Assembly: GCA_050250795.1 (NCBI GenBank)
Contig: JBFWNZ010000048.1
Span: 1-16,447, forward strand
From: JBFWNZ01 sp050250795
GTDB taxonomy: Bacteria > Pseudomonadota > Alphaproteobacteria > UBA8366
DNA length: 16,447 nucleotides
Reading direction: 5' to 3'
Part shown: positions 8,978 through 16,446 of the stretch, piece by piece
Position numbering within the stretch: position 1 is the first letter of the stretch
Layout: every line of letters begins with the position of its first letter
Position numbers and translations under genes: made by a program
The notes under the pieces: model-generated
What the model was told of the DNA's origin: nothing
The model's input: the letters and a program-made list of their open reading frames with translations, nothing else
Database searches by the model: none

Positions 8978-9814
8978 TCAGAAGGTCGGCGTGCCGCGCA
9001 CCGTCGTGCGCATCAGCACGCGCCGCTGGTCGGGCGGGAAGTCGCCTGTCGCGGAATGCCAGAGGCAGCGGTTGTCCCAGATGACCGTGTCGCCGACGCG
9101 CCATTTGTGCCGCGCCTGGAACCGCTCCTGCCCGCACCAGTCGAAGACCTCGCGCAACAGCGCCTGACTCTCCGCCTCGTCCATCTCCGCGAAATCCATG
9201 GTGTGGACGGGATTGACATAGACGCTCTTGCGCCCCGTCTCCGGATGCGTCCGCACGGCGGGGTGGCGGACCGGCGGGATCGCCTGGTCCGCCGCGCTGA
9301 GCGCCTTGCGATACAGTTCGACCCGGCCGCCGAACCGGAAACCCGCCTGCCGTCCCTCGATACGGCGCTTCAGAGGCTCCGGCATCGCCGCATAGGCAAG
9401 CGCCATGTTGGCGAACAGCGTGTCGCCGCCCGATGTCGGGATTTCCTGGCTGTGCAGGATCGTCGCCTTGGCCGGGATCTCATCGTAGCAGAGGTCCGTG
9501 TGCCAGCCGACGCCGCGCTTTGCACCGAAGGGATCGACCCGCCCTTGGGCATCCAGGTTCGACAGCATGACGATCTCATTGAATTCCGGATGCCAGTACT
9601 GCTTCGTCTTGTGCGGCTGCAAATTCCCGAACCGGCGCGAGAACGCCAGGAATTGCTGCGGCGTCAGCGGCGTGTCGCGGAACACCAGGACATGATGATC
9701 CAGGAACGCGGCCTCGATGGCCGCCATCTCCTCCGCGGCCACAGGACCAGCGATGTCCACGCCGAGGACCTCGGCCAGCAACGGCTCGGCAAGCTTGCGG
9801 ATCGCGACCGCCAT
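8978..9814 (-). CDS. TauD/TfdA-family Fe(II)/2-oxoglutarate dioxygenase
   Basis: This is a 278-residue cytoplasmic enzyme of the family that couples 2-oxoglutarate and O2 to hydroxylation of a small organic acid, for example taurine or 2,4-D. The iron facial triad is visible as WHTD (His105, Asp107) and LWHSATGDF (His253), with Arg264 in the right place, 11 residues after His253, to hold 2-oxoglutarate. The length is normal. The N-terminal block VDIAGPVAAEEMAAIEAAFLDHHVLVFRD is typical of the family. The ATG at 9814 follows a strong GGGAGGG. The gene reads the same way as recO and lies 56 bases after it, then meets znuA head-on with 3 bases between the stops. No sulfonate or other substrate-specific gene is nearby, so the substrate is unknown. 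It might be an accessory gene that entered with, or beside, the zinc locus (inference). Confidence 0.92.
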   Translation of the reverse strand: MAVAIRKLAEPLLAEVLGVDIAGPVAAEEMAAIEAAFLDHHVLVFRDTPLTPQQFLAFSRRFGNLQPHKTKQYWHPEFNEIVMLSNLDAQGRVDPFGAKRGVGWHTDLCYDEIPAKATILHSQEIPTSGGDTLFANMALAYAAMPEPLKRRIEGRQAGFRFGGRVELYRKALSAADQAIPPVRHPAVRTHPETGRKSVYVNPVHTMDFAEMDEAESQALLREVFDWCGQERFQARHKWRVGDTVIWDNRCLWHSATGDFPPDQRRVLMRTTVRGTPTF

Positions 9815-9840
9815 GACGTTTCCCTCCCAAGCATCTTTTT

Positions 9841-9864
9841 GCGGGAGTGTAGCGGAATTCCCGC
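9841..9864. repeat. imperfect inverted repeat after recO
   Basis: GCGGGA (9841-9846) and TCCCGC (9859-9864) form a six-pair stem that can gain two more pairs, around a short loop. It lies just downstream of recO on the minus strand. A run of five Ts (9836-9840) sits on the plus strand side, so a recO transcript would have As, not Us, after the stem. It is therefore not a standard intrinsic terminator; it may stabilise the RNA end or be chance. Confidence 0.35.
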
Positions 9865-9870
9865 GACCGC

Positions 9871-10593
9871 CTATAGAGCGCCGCGACTCACCCGTTCCGC
9901 CAGACGCGCGCGGACATCCGGCATCGACGCCCCCTGCGGCCGCAAAAGGTGCCGGTCGAGAAAGTATCCGGTCAGCCGCAACCCGGCGGTCAGCGCCGCC
10001 GCGTCCACATCCCCTTGCCCTGCCAGAAAGCCGGGCAGCGGCAGCAGGCGGTCGCGATACCCCTCGCCCGCCGCCCTCGACACGGCGCGCCCCGTCTTCG
10101 GCGAGACATAGGCAAGGTCCTCGGTGCTGCCGGTCGCCGCGCAGCGTGCCAGATCGAGCCCGTAGCCGAGTTCGCCCAGCAGCCCCAGTTCCCAGCCGAT
10201 ATAGGCTTCGGCCCAGCGTTCGGAATCGAGCGCGGCAAGCAGCGCGAGCGTCGTCTCGTAAAGCGCCGGATGCGGTTCGCGCTCGGGAAGGCCCGCCTCG
10301 ATCAGCGCGCAGGCCGAGGCCAGTGCGGCAAGCCGCCCCGCATGGTCGAGCAGGCGCGCCGCGATACTCTCGGTCAGTTCGAGGGCGAAGCTGCCGAGAT
10401 GCTCGTCCAGCCGGGCCCGCCAGACCGCAGCGACGCGATTGCCGGGTTGCAGCATGCCGCGATGCCGGCGCGATCCGCCGCCGCGCAGCAGGCCGGCATG
10501 CCGCCCATGGTCGCGGGTCAGAAGGGTCGCGATGGCCGCGGATTCGCCGTGGCGCCGCGCCGTCAGGACGATGCCGTCATCCGTCCAGTCCAT
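9871..10593 (-). CDS. recO: DNA repair protein RecO
   Basis: RecO works with RecF and RecR to load RecA on SSB-coated single-stranded DNA and to anneal strands. The 240-residue product is of normal size. Seen: an N-terminal OB-fold that starts with WTDDGIVLTARRHGES and continues through HAGLLRGGGS and LQPGNRVAAVW, a helical middle, and the family motif LDLARCAATGSTEDLAYVSPKTGRAV (the last 12 residues being the best-kept part). The zinc-ribbon cysteines of many RecO proteins are mostly absent: only one Cys is left in the motif, as in several proteobacterial forms. The ATG at 10593 lies 4 bases after the era stop, and the gene is the last in the lepB-rnc-era-recO string. Weak overall conservation is typical of RecO; the place next to era supports the call. 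Confidence 0.93.
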   Translation of the reverse strand: MDWTDDGIVLTARRHGESAAIATLLTRDHGRHAGLLRGGGSRRHRGMLQPGNRVAAVWRARLDEHLGSFALELTESIAARLLDHAGRLAALASACALIEAGLPEREPHPALYETTLALLAALDSERWAEAYIGWELGLLGELGYGLDLARCAATGSTEDLAYVSPKTGRAVSRAAGEGYRDRLLPLPGFLAGQGDVDAAALTAGLRLTGYFLDRHLLRPQGASMPDVRARLAERVSRGAL

Positions 10594-10597
10594 GCCG

Positions 10598-11497
10598 TCA
10601 CGCGTCGAACTCCAGACCCCACAGGCGATAGACCACGGGGTCGTCCGTCCATTTCTCGCGATGCTTCACATGCAGGAACAGATGCACCTTGCAGCCCAGC
10701 ATCGCCTCCAACTCCCGCCGCGCCGTCTCGCCGACGGCCCGGATACGCTGTCCGCCCTTGCCCAGGACGATGCCCTTCTGGCTGTCCCGCTGCACATACA
10801 CCGTCTGGTCGATGCGCACGCTGCCGTCGCGGAACTGCTCCCAGGCCTCGGTTTCGACCATGACCGAATAGGGCACTTCGTCATGGGTCTGCAGGAACAG
10901 CTTCTCGCGCGTCACCTCGGCCGCCAGCAGCCGCATCGGCATGTCCGACAACTGGTCCTCGGGGAAATGCCACGGTCCTTCCGGCATCCGCGCCGCCAGA
11001 TGCGCCACCAGGTCCGCGACGCCGTCGCCGTTCAGGGCCGAAATCATGAAGACGTCGTCGAAGATGCCTTCGGCGCTCAATTCCGCCGCGAGCCCCAGCA
11101 GGACCGGCCGCCGGACCGCGTCCACCTTGTTGAGCACGAGCGTCGCCCGCCGCCCGTCGCCGCGCAATCCTTCGACGATCCGCCGCGTATCGGCGTCGAA
11201 GCCGCGCGCCGCATCGACCAGCAGCAGCACGGCGTCGGCATCCTTCGCGCCGCGCCAGGCGGCGTCGACCATGGCCCGCTCCAGCCGCTTGCGCGGCGCG
11301 AAGATGCCGGGCGTATCCACGAACACAAGCTGGCTCCGGTCCGCAATAGCGATGCCCAGGACGCGGGTGCGCGTCGTCTGCACCTTGGGCGAGACGATCG
11401 AAACCTTGGCGCCCACGACCTGATTCACCAGCGTCGACTTGCCGGCGTTCGGCGCGCCCAGAACCGCCACGAAGCCGAAGCGTGTCGCCTCATCCAT
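10598..11497 (-). CDS. era: GTPase Era
   Basis: Era is an essential GTPase that binds the 3' end of 16S rRNA and helps mature the 30S subunit. The 299-residue product matches the usual length of about 300. Seen: G1 GAPNAGKST (14-22), G3 DTPG (61-64), G4 NKVD (123-126), SAL (153-155) as G5, and a C-terminal KH domain with VLGKGGQRIRAVG (244-256). Switch-I region SPKVQTTRTRVLG (36-48) is the Era hallmark that separates it from EngA or MnmE. I chose the ATG at 11497 because it begins right at the G domain; the frame is open further upstream, but that is rnc in another frame. It overlaps the end of rnc by 8 bases, a conserved coupling of these two RNA-maturation genes. Confidence 0.97.
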   Translation of the reverse strand: MDEATRFGFVAVLGAPNAGKSTLVNQVVGAKVSIVSPKVQTTRTRVLGIAIADRSQLVFVDTPGIFAPRKRLERAMVDAAWRGAKDADAVLLLVDAARGFDADTRRIVEGLRGDGRRATLVLNKVDAVRRPVLLGLAAELSAEGIFDDVFMISALNGDGVADLVAHLAARMPEGPWHFPEDQLSDMPMRLLAAEVTREKLFLQTHDEVPYSVMVETEAWEQFRDGSVRIDQTVYVQRDSQKGIVLGKGGQRIRAVGETARRELEAMLGCKVHLFLHVKHREKWTDDPVVYRLWGLEFDA

Positions 11498-12161
11498 CCT
11501 TGCGCACCCGATCGAGAAGTTGTGCCGCCGCGGCCTGTTCCGCCGCGCGCTTTGAAGGTCCCATCCCCTCCGCCGGCGCATGCCCATCGACGGCAACGGA
11601 TATCCGGAAGACCGGCGCATGATCCGGGCCTTCGCGGGTCAGGATATCGTATTTCGGCAGTGGCAGGCCGCGTCCCTGCGCCCACTCCTGCAACGCCGTC
11701 TTGGCATCCTGCGGCGGCCGCAACGCCCCGTGCAGGCGGGCCTGCCAATGGCGGCGGATGAAACTGCTGGCAACCTCGATCCCGCCGTCGCGATACAGGG
11801 CCGCGATCAGCGCCTCGCACACATCGGCCAGAATCGCGTCGTTGTCGCGGCTGCCAGACTCCTCTTCGCCGCGGCTCATCCGGATATGCGCGCCGATCCC
11901 GACCTCGCGTGCGATCTCGGCCAGGGTCTCGCGCCGGACCAGCGCGACGTGGCGGCGCGCCAAATCGCCTTCCGGCTCGTCCGGATAGACATCGAACAGC
12001 CAGTCCGCCACGACCAGCGACAGCACGCGGTCGCCCACGAATTCGAGACGTTCATACCCCATGCGATTGTCGGCCGTCGCGCTGCGATGGGTCAGCGCAT
12101 CCTCCAGCAATGCCGGATCGGCGAAGACATGCCCCAGAATCCGATCGATCCCGCCGGTCAT
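11490..12161 (-). CDS. rnc: ribonuclease III
   Basis: RNase III cleaves double-stranded RNA and processes the 16S/23S rRNA precursors. The 223-residue protein has the nuclease domain with signature ERLEFVGDRVLSL (37-49), where Glu37, Glu40 and Asp44 match the catalytic patch, and DVCEALIAALYRDGG (113-127) with Asp113 and Glu116. The dsRNA-binding domain spans about 152-220, ending with the typical GPSKRAAEQAAAAQLL. GDRVL in place of GDSVL is common in alphaproteobacteria. The start is ATG 12161; the open frame upstream of it is antisense-free but overlaps lepB in another frame and shows no family resemblance. It lies 16 bases after the lepB stop and overlaps era by 8 bases. In related clusters rnc often cleaves its own leader, but I see no clear hairpin in the short gap here. 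Confidence 0.97.
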   Translation of the reverse strand: MTGGIDRILGHVFADPALLEDALTHRSATADNRMGYERLEFVGDRVLSLVVADWLFDVYPDEPEGDLARRHVALVRRETLAEIAREVGIGAHIRMSRGEEESGSRDNDAILADVCEALIAALYRDGGIEVASSFIRRHWQARLHGALRPPQDAKTALQEWAQGRGLPLPKYDILTREGPDHAPVFRISVAVDGHAPAEGMGPSKRAAEQAAAAQLLDRVRKDG

Positions 12162-12177
12162 GCCGGACGCCGGCCGG

Positions 12178-12954
12178 TTAACCGATGCCGTTGAACAGGC
12201 GGATGTAGCGGATGGCAAAGGGCCATTTCCACACCTCCCACAGGCTGGCGCTGCCGTCGGTGGAGAAGAACAGGAACTCCGCCCGGCCGACCAGATTCTC
12301 CCGCGGGATGAAGCCCACCTGCCCGCTGACGCGGCTGTCGGCCGAGTTGTCGCGATTGTCGCCCATCGCGAAGTAGTGCGCCTCGGGCACCACATATTCC
12401 GGCGTGTTGTCCAACGCGCCGAAATCGCCTGCCTCTTCGATGATGCGATGCTCGCGTCCGTTGGGCAGGACTTCGATGTATTGCGCCGCATGTCGCGTGC
12501 CGCCGAAGCGCGAGGGATAGGAATAATCCTCGATCCGCCGCCGCGTGACCGGCTCGCCATTGATATGCAGCACGCCCGAGATCACCTGGATGCGGTCCCC
12601 CGGCAGGCCGATGATGCGCTTGATGTAATCGGTGCTGCCGTCGCTCGGCAGCTTGAAGACCGCGACATCCCCGCGCTCCGGCTCCGAGGACAGGATGCGG
12701 CCGTTGAACAGCGGCAGGCTGAGCGGAAGCGAATGCTTGCTGTAACCGTACGAGAACTTCGAGACGAACAGGTAATCGCCGACCAGCAGGGTCGGGATCA
12801 TCGAACCCGAGGGAATATTGAAGGGCTCGTAAGCGAAGGTACGGACGACGAGGGCGATGAGAACCGCATAGATCACTGTCCGCGCGGTCTCGAGCAGACC
12901 CGACAGATGCGCACGCAGGCCGGTCGGTCCGCTCTTCACGTTGTTGGAAGCCAT
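12178..12954 (-). CDS. lepB: signal peptidase I
   Basis: LepB removes signal peptides from exported proteins at the outer face of the inner membrane. The 258-residue protein has one clear N-terminal membrane helix (26-41) and the three S26 boxes: NIPSGSMIPTLLVGDY (46-61) with catalytic Ser51, YIKRIIGLPGD (110-120) with general base Lys112, and AMGDNRDNSADSR (196-208). Only one transmembrane helix is seen, as in most alphaproteobacteria. The ATG at 12954 follows a weak ribosome site (GCGGCAGCG) and gives a normal length; the reading frame happens to stay open for over 2 kb upstream, but that part is antisense to the amidohydrolase. Normally acpS lies directly upstream; here a plus-strand gene intervenes, so lepB needs its own promoter, and a candidate is listed. 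It drives rnc-era-recO downstream. Confidence 0.96.
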   Translation of the reverse strand: MASNNVKSGPTGLRAHLSGLLETARTVIYAVLIALVVRTFAYEPFNIPSGSMIPTLLVGDYLFVSKFSYGYSKHSLPLSLPLFNGRILSSEPERGDVAVFKLPSDGSTDYIKRIIGLPGDRIQVISGVLHINGEPVTRRRIEDYSYPSRFGGTRHAAQYIEVLPNGREHRIIEEAGDFGALDNTPEYVVPEAHYFAMGDNRDNSADSRVSGQVGFIPRENLVGRAEFLFFSTDGSASLWEVWKWPFAIRYIRLFNGIG

Positions 12955-13002
12955 TCGCTGCCGCGTTGTTCGCTTGCCGTGGCGCGCCGCGCCATGGCCG
13001 CA

Positions 13003-13031
13003 GTAATGGCCGAGCGCATGGGCGGCGTCAA
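13003..13031 (-). promoter_or_regulatory. lepB: putative lepB promoter
   Basis: On the minus strand a TTGACG (-35, five of six bases; plus-strand 13026-13031) is followed after 17 bases by CATTAC (-10, three of six; 13003-13008). Transcription would start near 12996, about 40 bases before the lepB ATG. It would let lepB-rnc-era-recO be expressed although an opposite-strand gene separates them from acpS. The -10 is weak, so this is a candidate only. Confidence 0.4.
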
Positions 13032-13049
13032 CCCTGCGCAACCACCCGC

Positions 13050-13079
13050 TTGCCGGTGCCGCGCAGACCGCCCTAATCT
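13050..13079 (+). promoter_or_regulatory. putative amidohydrolase promoter
   Basis: TTGCCG (13050-13055) and TAATCT (13074-13079), 18 bases apart, are the best plus-strand promoter-like pair before the amidohydrolase ATG. A GGGGG ribosome site (13098-13102) follows. Both boxes are weak matches, and the pair lies upstream of and back to back with the lepB promoter candidate. Confidence 0.27.
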
Positions 13080-13107
13080 CGCTTCGGCCGTTCGAACGGG
13101 GGCGCCT

Positions 13108-14787
13108 ATGTACGACCTGATCATCCGCGGGGGGCAGCTGGCCGATGGCAGCGGCGGCCCGATACGCAGCGCGGATGTTGCCGTCCTCGGGGACCGCATC
13201 GCGGCAATCGGCCGCATCGCAGAAACCGCCCGGCATGAGATCGACGCGGCGGGCCTCGTGCTCTCGCCCGGCCTGATCGACGTCCACACGCATTACGATG
13301 CCCAGTTGACCTGGGACCCCACCTGCGCCCCCTCGCCCGCGCTCGGCGTCACCACCGTGGTGATCGGCAATTGCGGCTTCGGCATCGCGCCGAACACGCC
13401 GTCGGTGCGCGACGCGTTGCTGCGCAACCTGTCCGAGGTGGAGGGCATGCCGCTTTCCGCGCTGCAGGCCGGCGTGGACTGGCAGTTCGAAAGCTTCCCC
13501 GAATATCTCGACATGCTGCGGCGGCGCGGCATGGTGCCGAACGTGGCGGCCTTTTTCTGCCATTCCAGCCTGCGTGGCACGGTGATGGGGCCGGACGCCA
13601 GCCGCCGGGCGGCCACGGCCGACGAACTGGCGCAGATGCGGCGCCTGCTCGCCGAAGCGCTGGAAGCCGGCGCCATCGGCTTTGCCTCCTCCACCTTCGA
13701 GAACCACAACGGCCATGGCGGCCTGCCGATGCCCTCGCGCCTTGCCGACGATGCGGAGTTCGATGCCCTGATCGGCGTGCTGGGCGAACGCCGGCAGGGC
13801 CTCTTCATGGCCACCGTCGGCCAGCGCACGACCGTCGATACGCTCGCGGACTGGGCCCGGCGGACGGGGCGGCCGATGATCTATGCCGCATTGCTGCACA
13901 ATGCCGCCCTGCCCGAGCGGACGCGCAACGTCCTGGCCGGTTGCCGCCGGGCCCGCGAACAGGGGCTGGAGGTTTACGCCCAGTGCTCCTGCCAGCCGCT
14001 CAGCATGGATTTCACCCTCGACAACGCGTATCCGCTCTACGGCGTCGATCCCTGGGGCAAGCTGCCGCTGGACGATCGGGCCACCATCGCGCGCGCCTTC
14101 GCCGATCCGGAATTCCGCGACGCGATCCGCCGCAGCCTGTCCGCGCCGGTGGGCGGGCGGCTGTTCAACGGCGACTGGACGCGGGTGGAGATCGCCGAAA
14201 GCCCCCGGCGCCCTGCCGACGAGGGCCGTACCGTCGCCGAACTTGCCCGGGCGGAAGGCCGCGACCCCGTCGACCTGTTCTTCGATCTCGCCCTGTCGGA
14301 CGACCTTCGTACCGTGTTCAACGCGAAGATGCTGAATGTCGATGAAGCGGGGGTGGCCGAGATGCTGCGCCATCCCGACAGCCTCGTCAGCCTGTCGGAT
14401 GCGGGCGCCCATCTGACCTTCCTCTGCGATGCGGGCTACGGCCTGTACCTGCTCGGCCATTGGGTGCGCGAGCGCGGCGTGCTCGACCTGGGGGCGGCCG
14501 TGCATGCGCTGACCGCGAAGCCCGCGTCGATCTATGGCATCCGCGACCGCGGCCGGATCGTCGAAGGCGCCTATGCCGATCTCATGCTGTTCGATCCACA
14601 ATCGGTCGGCGTGGGCAAGGCCCGCCGCGTCGCCGATCTGCCCGGCGGGGCCAGCCGCCTCGACCGCCAGCCCCTGGGCGTGCACGGCGTCTGGGTCAAC
14701 GGCGCACAGGTCCATGACGGCACCGGCTATGTCGCCAATGCGCGTCATCCGGGACGCCTGCTGACGGACTTCGCGGACCGGCCCTAG
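13108..14787 (+). CDS. D-aminoacylase-type amidohydrolase (COG3653)
   Basis: This is a 559-residue metal-dependent amidohydrolase related to N-acyl-D-amino-acid deacylases. Seen: the N-terminal beta strand MYDLIIRGGQLADGSG, metal motif DVHTHYDAQ (58-66; His60, His62), GNCGFGIAP (87-95) with the Cys89 ligand known from D-aminoacylase, SDAGAH (430-435) with the catalytic Asp431, and the C-terminal subdomain with a KPASIYGI helix. By eye, the two later histidine ligands of D-aminoacylase are not in place: TVGQR (236-240) and the stretch before LLHN (262-265) stand where HxR and SHxK are expected. This is a distinct subfamily whose substrate is unknown. The start is ATG 13108 with GGGGG upstream. 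It lies head-on between lepB and acpS and shares its stop with acpS in CTAG. No signal peptide is seen, so it acts in the cytoplasm. Names such as deacylase should be taken as family labels only. Confidence 0.88.
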   Translation: MYDLIIRGGQLADGSGGPIRSADVAVLGDRIAAIGRIAETARHEIDAAGLVLSPGLIDVHTHYDAQLTWDPTCAPSPALGVTTVVIGNCGFGIAPNTPSVRDALLRNLSEVEGMPLSALQAGVDWQFESFPEYLDMLRRRGMVPNVAAFFCHSSLRGTVMGPDASRRAATADELAQMRRLLAEALEAGAIGFASSTFENHNGHGGLPMPSRLADDAEFDALIGVLGERRQGLFMATVGQRTTVDTLADWARRTGRPMIYAALLHNAALPERTRNVLAGCRRAREQGLEVYAQCSCQPLSMDFTLDNAYPLYGVDPWGKLPLDDRATIARAFADPEFRDAIRRSLSAPVGGRLFNGDWTRVEIAESPRRPADEGRTVAELARAEGRDPVDLFFDLALSDDLRTVFNAKMLNVDEAGVAEMLRHPDSLVSLSDAGAHLTFLCDAGYGLYLLGHWVRERGVLDLGAAVHALTAKPASIYGIRDRGRIVEGAYADLMLFDPQSVGVGKARRVADLPGGASRLDRQPLGVHGVWVNGAQVHDGTGYVANARHPGRLLTDFADRP

Positions 14788-15182
14788 GCGGGCACGGCCG
14801 AGATGATCACGATGGCCTGGGCGAGCGGAAAATCGTCGGTCAGGGTCAGGTCGACCTGCGCCTTCATGCCCGGCGGCGTGATCGCCTCCAGCCGGCGCAG
14901 GGCGCCGCCGGTCAGCTGCATGCTCGGCTTGCCGCCCGGCAGGTTGATCACGCCCAGATCGCGCCAGAACACGCCCTTGCGAAAGCCGGTGCCCAGCGCC
15001 TTGGAGCAGGCCTCTTTGGCGGCGAACCGCTTGGCATAGCTGGCGGCGCGGTTCGCCCGCCGGTCGGACTTCACCCGTTCCGTCTCGGTGAAGCAGCGTT
15101 CCTCGAACCGTCCCGGATAACGCTCCAGCGTCTTGGCCACGCGGCGGATGTCGATCAGGTCGTTGCCGATGCCCAGAATCAT
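14784..15182 (-). CDS. acpS: holo-acyl carrier protein synthase
   Basis: AcpS moves the 4'-phosphopantetheine arm of coenzyme A to a serine of acyl carrier protein, switching on fatty acid synthesis. The 132-residue protein is of normal size for this group. Seen: MILGIGNDLIDIRRV at the start, where Asp8 binds magnesium, FTETER (31-36), and the second signature KRFAAKEACSKALGTG (51-66) with Glu57 as the other metal ligand. Start ATG 15182 overlaps the pdxJ stop (ATGA), so the two are coupled. Its stop TAG is the reverse of the amidohydrolase TAG within the same CTAG, leaving a 4-base 3' overlap. Next on this strand should be lepB, which has been displaced by about 1.8 kb. Confidence 0.96.
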   Translation of the reverse strand: MILGIGNDLIDIRRVAKTLERYPGRFEERCFTETERVKSDRRANRAASYAKRFAAKEACSKALGTGFRKGVFWRDLGVINLPGGKPSMQLTGGALRRLEAITPPGMKAQVDLTLTDDFPLAQAIVIISAVPA

Positions 15183-15925
15183 GCGCCCGCCCCCGTCCTT
15201 GCCGCATCCATCAGATGACGCATCCGGCGCACCGCCGCCTCCAGGCCGATGAAGGCCGCCTCGCCCACCAGGAAATGTCCGATATTCAGTTCCACGACCT
15301 GCGGCAGCGCCGCCACGGGCCCGACCGTCTCGAAGGACAGCCCGTGTCCGGCATGGCATTCCAGCCCAATCTCGGCCGCGTGGCTCGCGGCCGCACGCAG
15401 CCGCTGCAACTCGCCGTCGCGGGCCGCGCCCTCCAGGTCGCAATAGCGTCCGGTATGCAGTTCGACGACATCCGCACCCAGCGACAGCGACCGGTCGAGC
15501 ACGCGCGGATCGGGTTCGACGAACAGCGAGACCCGGATCCCCGCAGCCTTCAGCCGCTGGGTCGCATCGTGGATGGCGCCATAGCCTGCGACCACATCGA
15601 GCCCGCCTTCCGTCGTCCGCTCCGCCCGTTTCTCGGGCACGATGCAGCAGGCGTGCGGCCGCACGGCGAGCGCGATGCGGACCATCTCCTCCGTCGCGGC
15701 CATCTCCATGTTGAGCGGCCGGTCGACCTCGGCCTTCAGGCGCTGGATGTCGGAATCGACGATGTGCCGCCGGTCCTCGCGCAGATGCGCCGTGATGCCG
15801 TCGGCACCGCCCGCAACGGCGGCATGGGCGGCCCGCACCGGATCGGGATGCGTCCCGCCCCGCGCGTTGCGGATGGTTGCGATGTGATCGATGTTGACGC
15901 CCAAACGCAGCGCGGCCGCGGTCAT
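15179..15925 (-). CDS. pdxJ: pyridoxine 5'-phosphate synthase
   Basis: PdxJ joins 3-amino-2-oxopropyl phosphate with deoxyxylulose 5-phosphate to make pyridoxine 5'-phosphate, the last ring-forming step of the DXP-dependent vitamin B6 route. The 248-residue TIM-barrel has LGVNIDHIATIRNARGG (8-24), GITAHLREDRRHI (43-55; His47 and Glu50), NMEMA (72-76; Glu74), GHG (193-195) and NIGH (214-217), all known active-site blocks. The ATG at 15925 overlaps the stop of the upstream gene (ATGA) and is preceded by GGGAG at a longer than usual distance. The open frame runs 63 codons upstream, but these show no family match and lie over the DUF2062 gene. It overlaps acpS in the same way, so three genes form one translation-coupled string. 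Confidence 0.97.
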   Translation of the reverse strand: MTAAALRLGVNIDHIATIRNARGGTHPDPVRAAHAAVAGGADGITAHLREDRRHIVDSDIQRLKAEVDRPLNMEMAATEEMVRIALAVRPHACCIVPEKRAERTTEGGLDVVAGYGAIHDATQRLKAAGIRVSLFVEPDPRVLDRSLSLGADVVELHTGRYCDLEGAARDGELQRLRAAASHAAEIGLECHAGHGLSFETVGPVAALPQVVELNIGHFLVGEAAFIGLEAAVRRMRHLMDAARTGAGA

Positions 15926-16446
15926 ATGCTGGGATCTCCCTGCCGTTCCAGGCCGGCGCGAAAGGCCCGCCGGGCCGCCAGCCGCTGGGCCAGATGCTGC
16001 CGCCGACGATCCCGGCGCACCCTCACCATGGCCCGCACCGGAAAATAGAAGCTTAGCCAGACGACCGCCATCATTGGAATCGAACCCGCCATCATCGGAA
16101 ACCAGATGGGCCATATCTGGTCCACGGCGTGCGCGACGTCAAAGCGAAGCGCCGAATGGGTCAGGGTGGTGAACATCGCCGAAAAATCGATCTCATGCGC
16201 ATGTTTCGCCGCCGGGGCCGCCCGCGTTCCCGCCAGCATCCAGGCCCCGATCTCATAGCTGGAGACCCAGATGGGTCCCATCGTCCACGGATTGAGCAGG
16301 AAGGTGCCGATCGCCGCGGCCAGGACGTTGCCCCGGATGGCCAGGGCCCAGATGGCGCTCAACAGGAACTGCATGCCCAGAAGCGGCGTGACCGAGTTCG
16401 CAGCGCCGCAGGCCAAACCGGATGCGATGCGGTAGGGCGAGGCCGG
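15922..16446 (-). CDS. DUF2062 membrane protein, 5' truncated
   Basis: About 174 residues of a DUF2062 protein are visible; the N-terminus lies past the window edge. The first part, PASPYRIASGLACGAANSVTPLLGMQFLL, matches the family's opening block, followed by helices with FLLNPWTMGPIWVSSYEIG and a second hydrophobic pair near WPIWFPMMAGSIPMMAVVW, then a basic tail (RVRRDRRRQ). At least three membrane segments are visible. The family has no firm biochemical role; in alphaproteobacteria it is often found just upstream of pdxJ, as here, where the stop overlaps the pdxJ start in ATGA. A TTG at 16416 inside the domain is not the start, because the frame and the family match continue upstream. Confidence 0.88.
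   Translation of the reverse strand, partial: PASPYRIASGLACGAANSVTPLLGMQFLLSAIWALAIRGNVLAAAIGTFLLNPWTMGPIWVSSYEIGAWMLAGTRAAPAAKHAHEIDFSAMFTTLTHSALRFDVAHAVDQIWPIWFPMMAGSIPMMAVVWLSFYFPVRAMVRVRRDRRRQHLAQRLAARRAFRAGLERQGDPSI

Noticed and set aside
12955..15207. Open minus-strand frame that extends lepB to about 1009 codons
   Set aside because: The extension runs antisense through the amidohydrolase and over acpS, shows no family match, and lepB has a normal start at 12954. It is a chance lack of stops.
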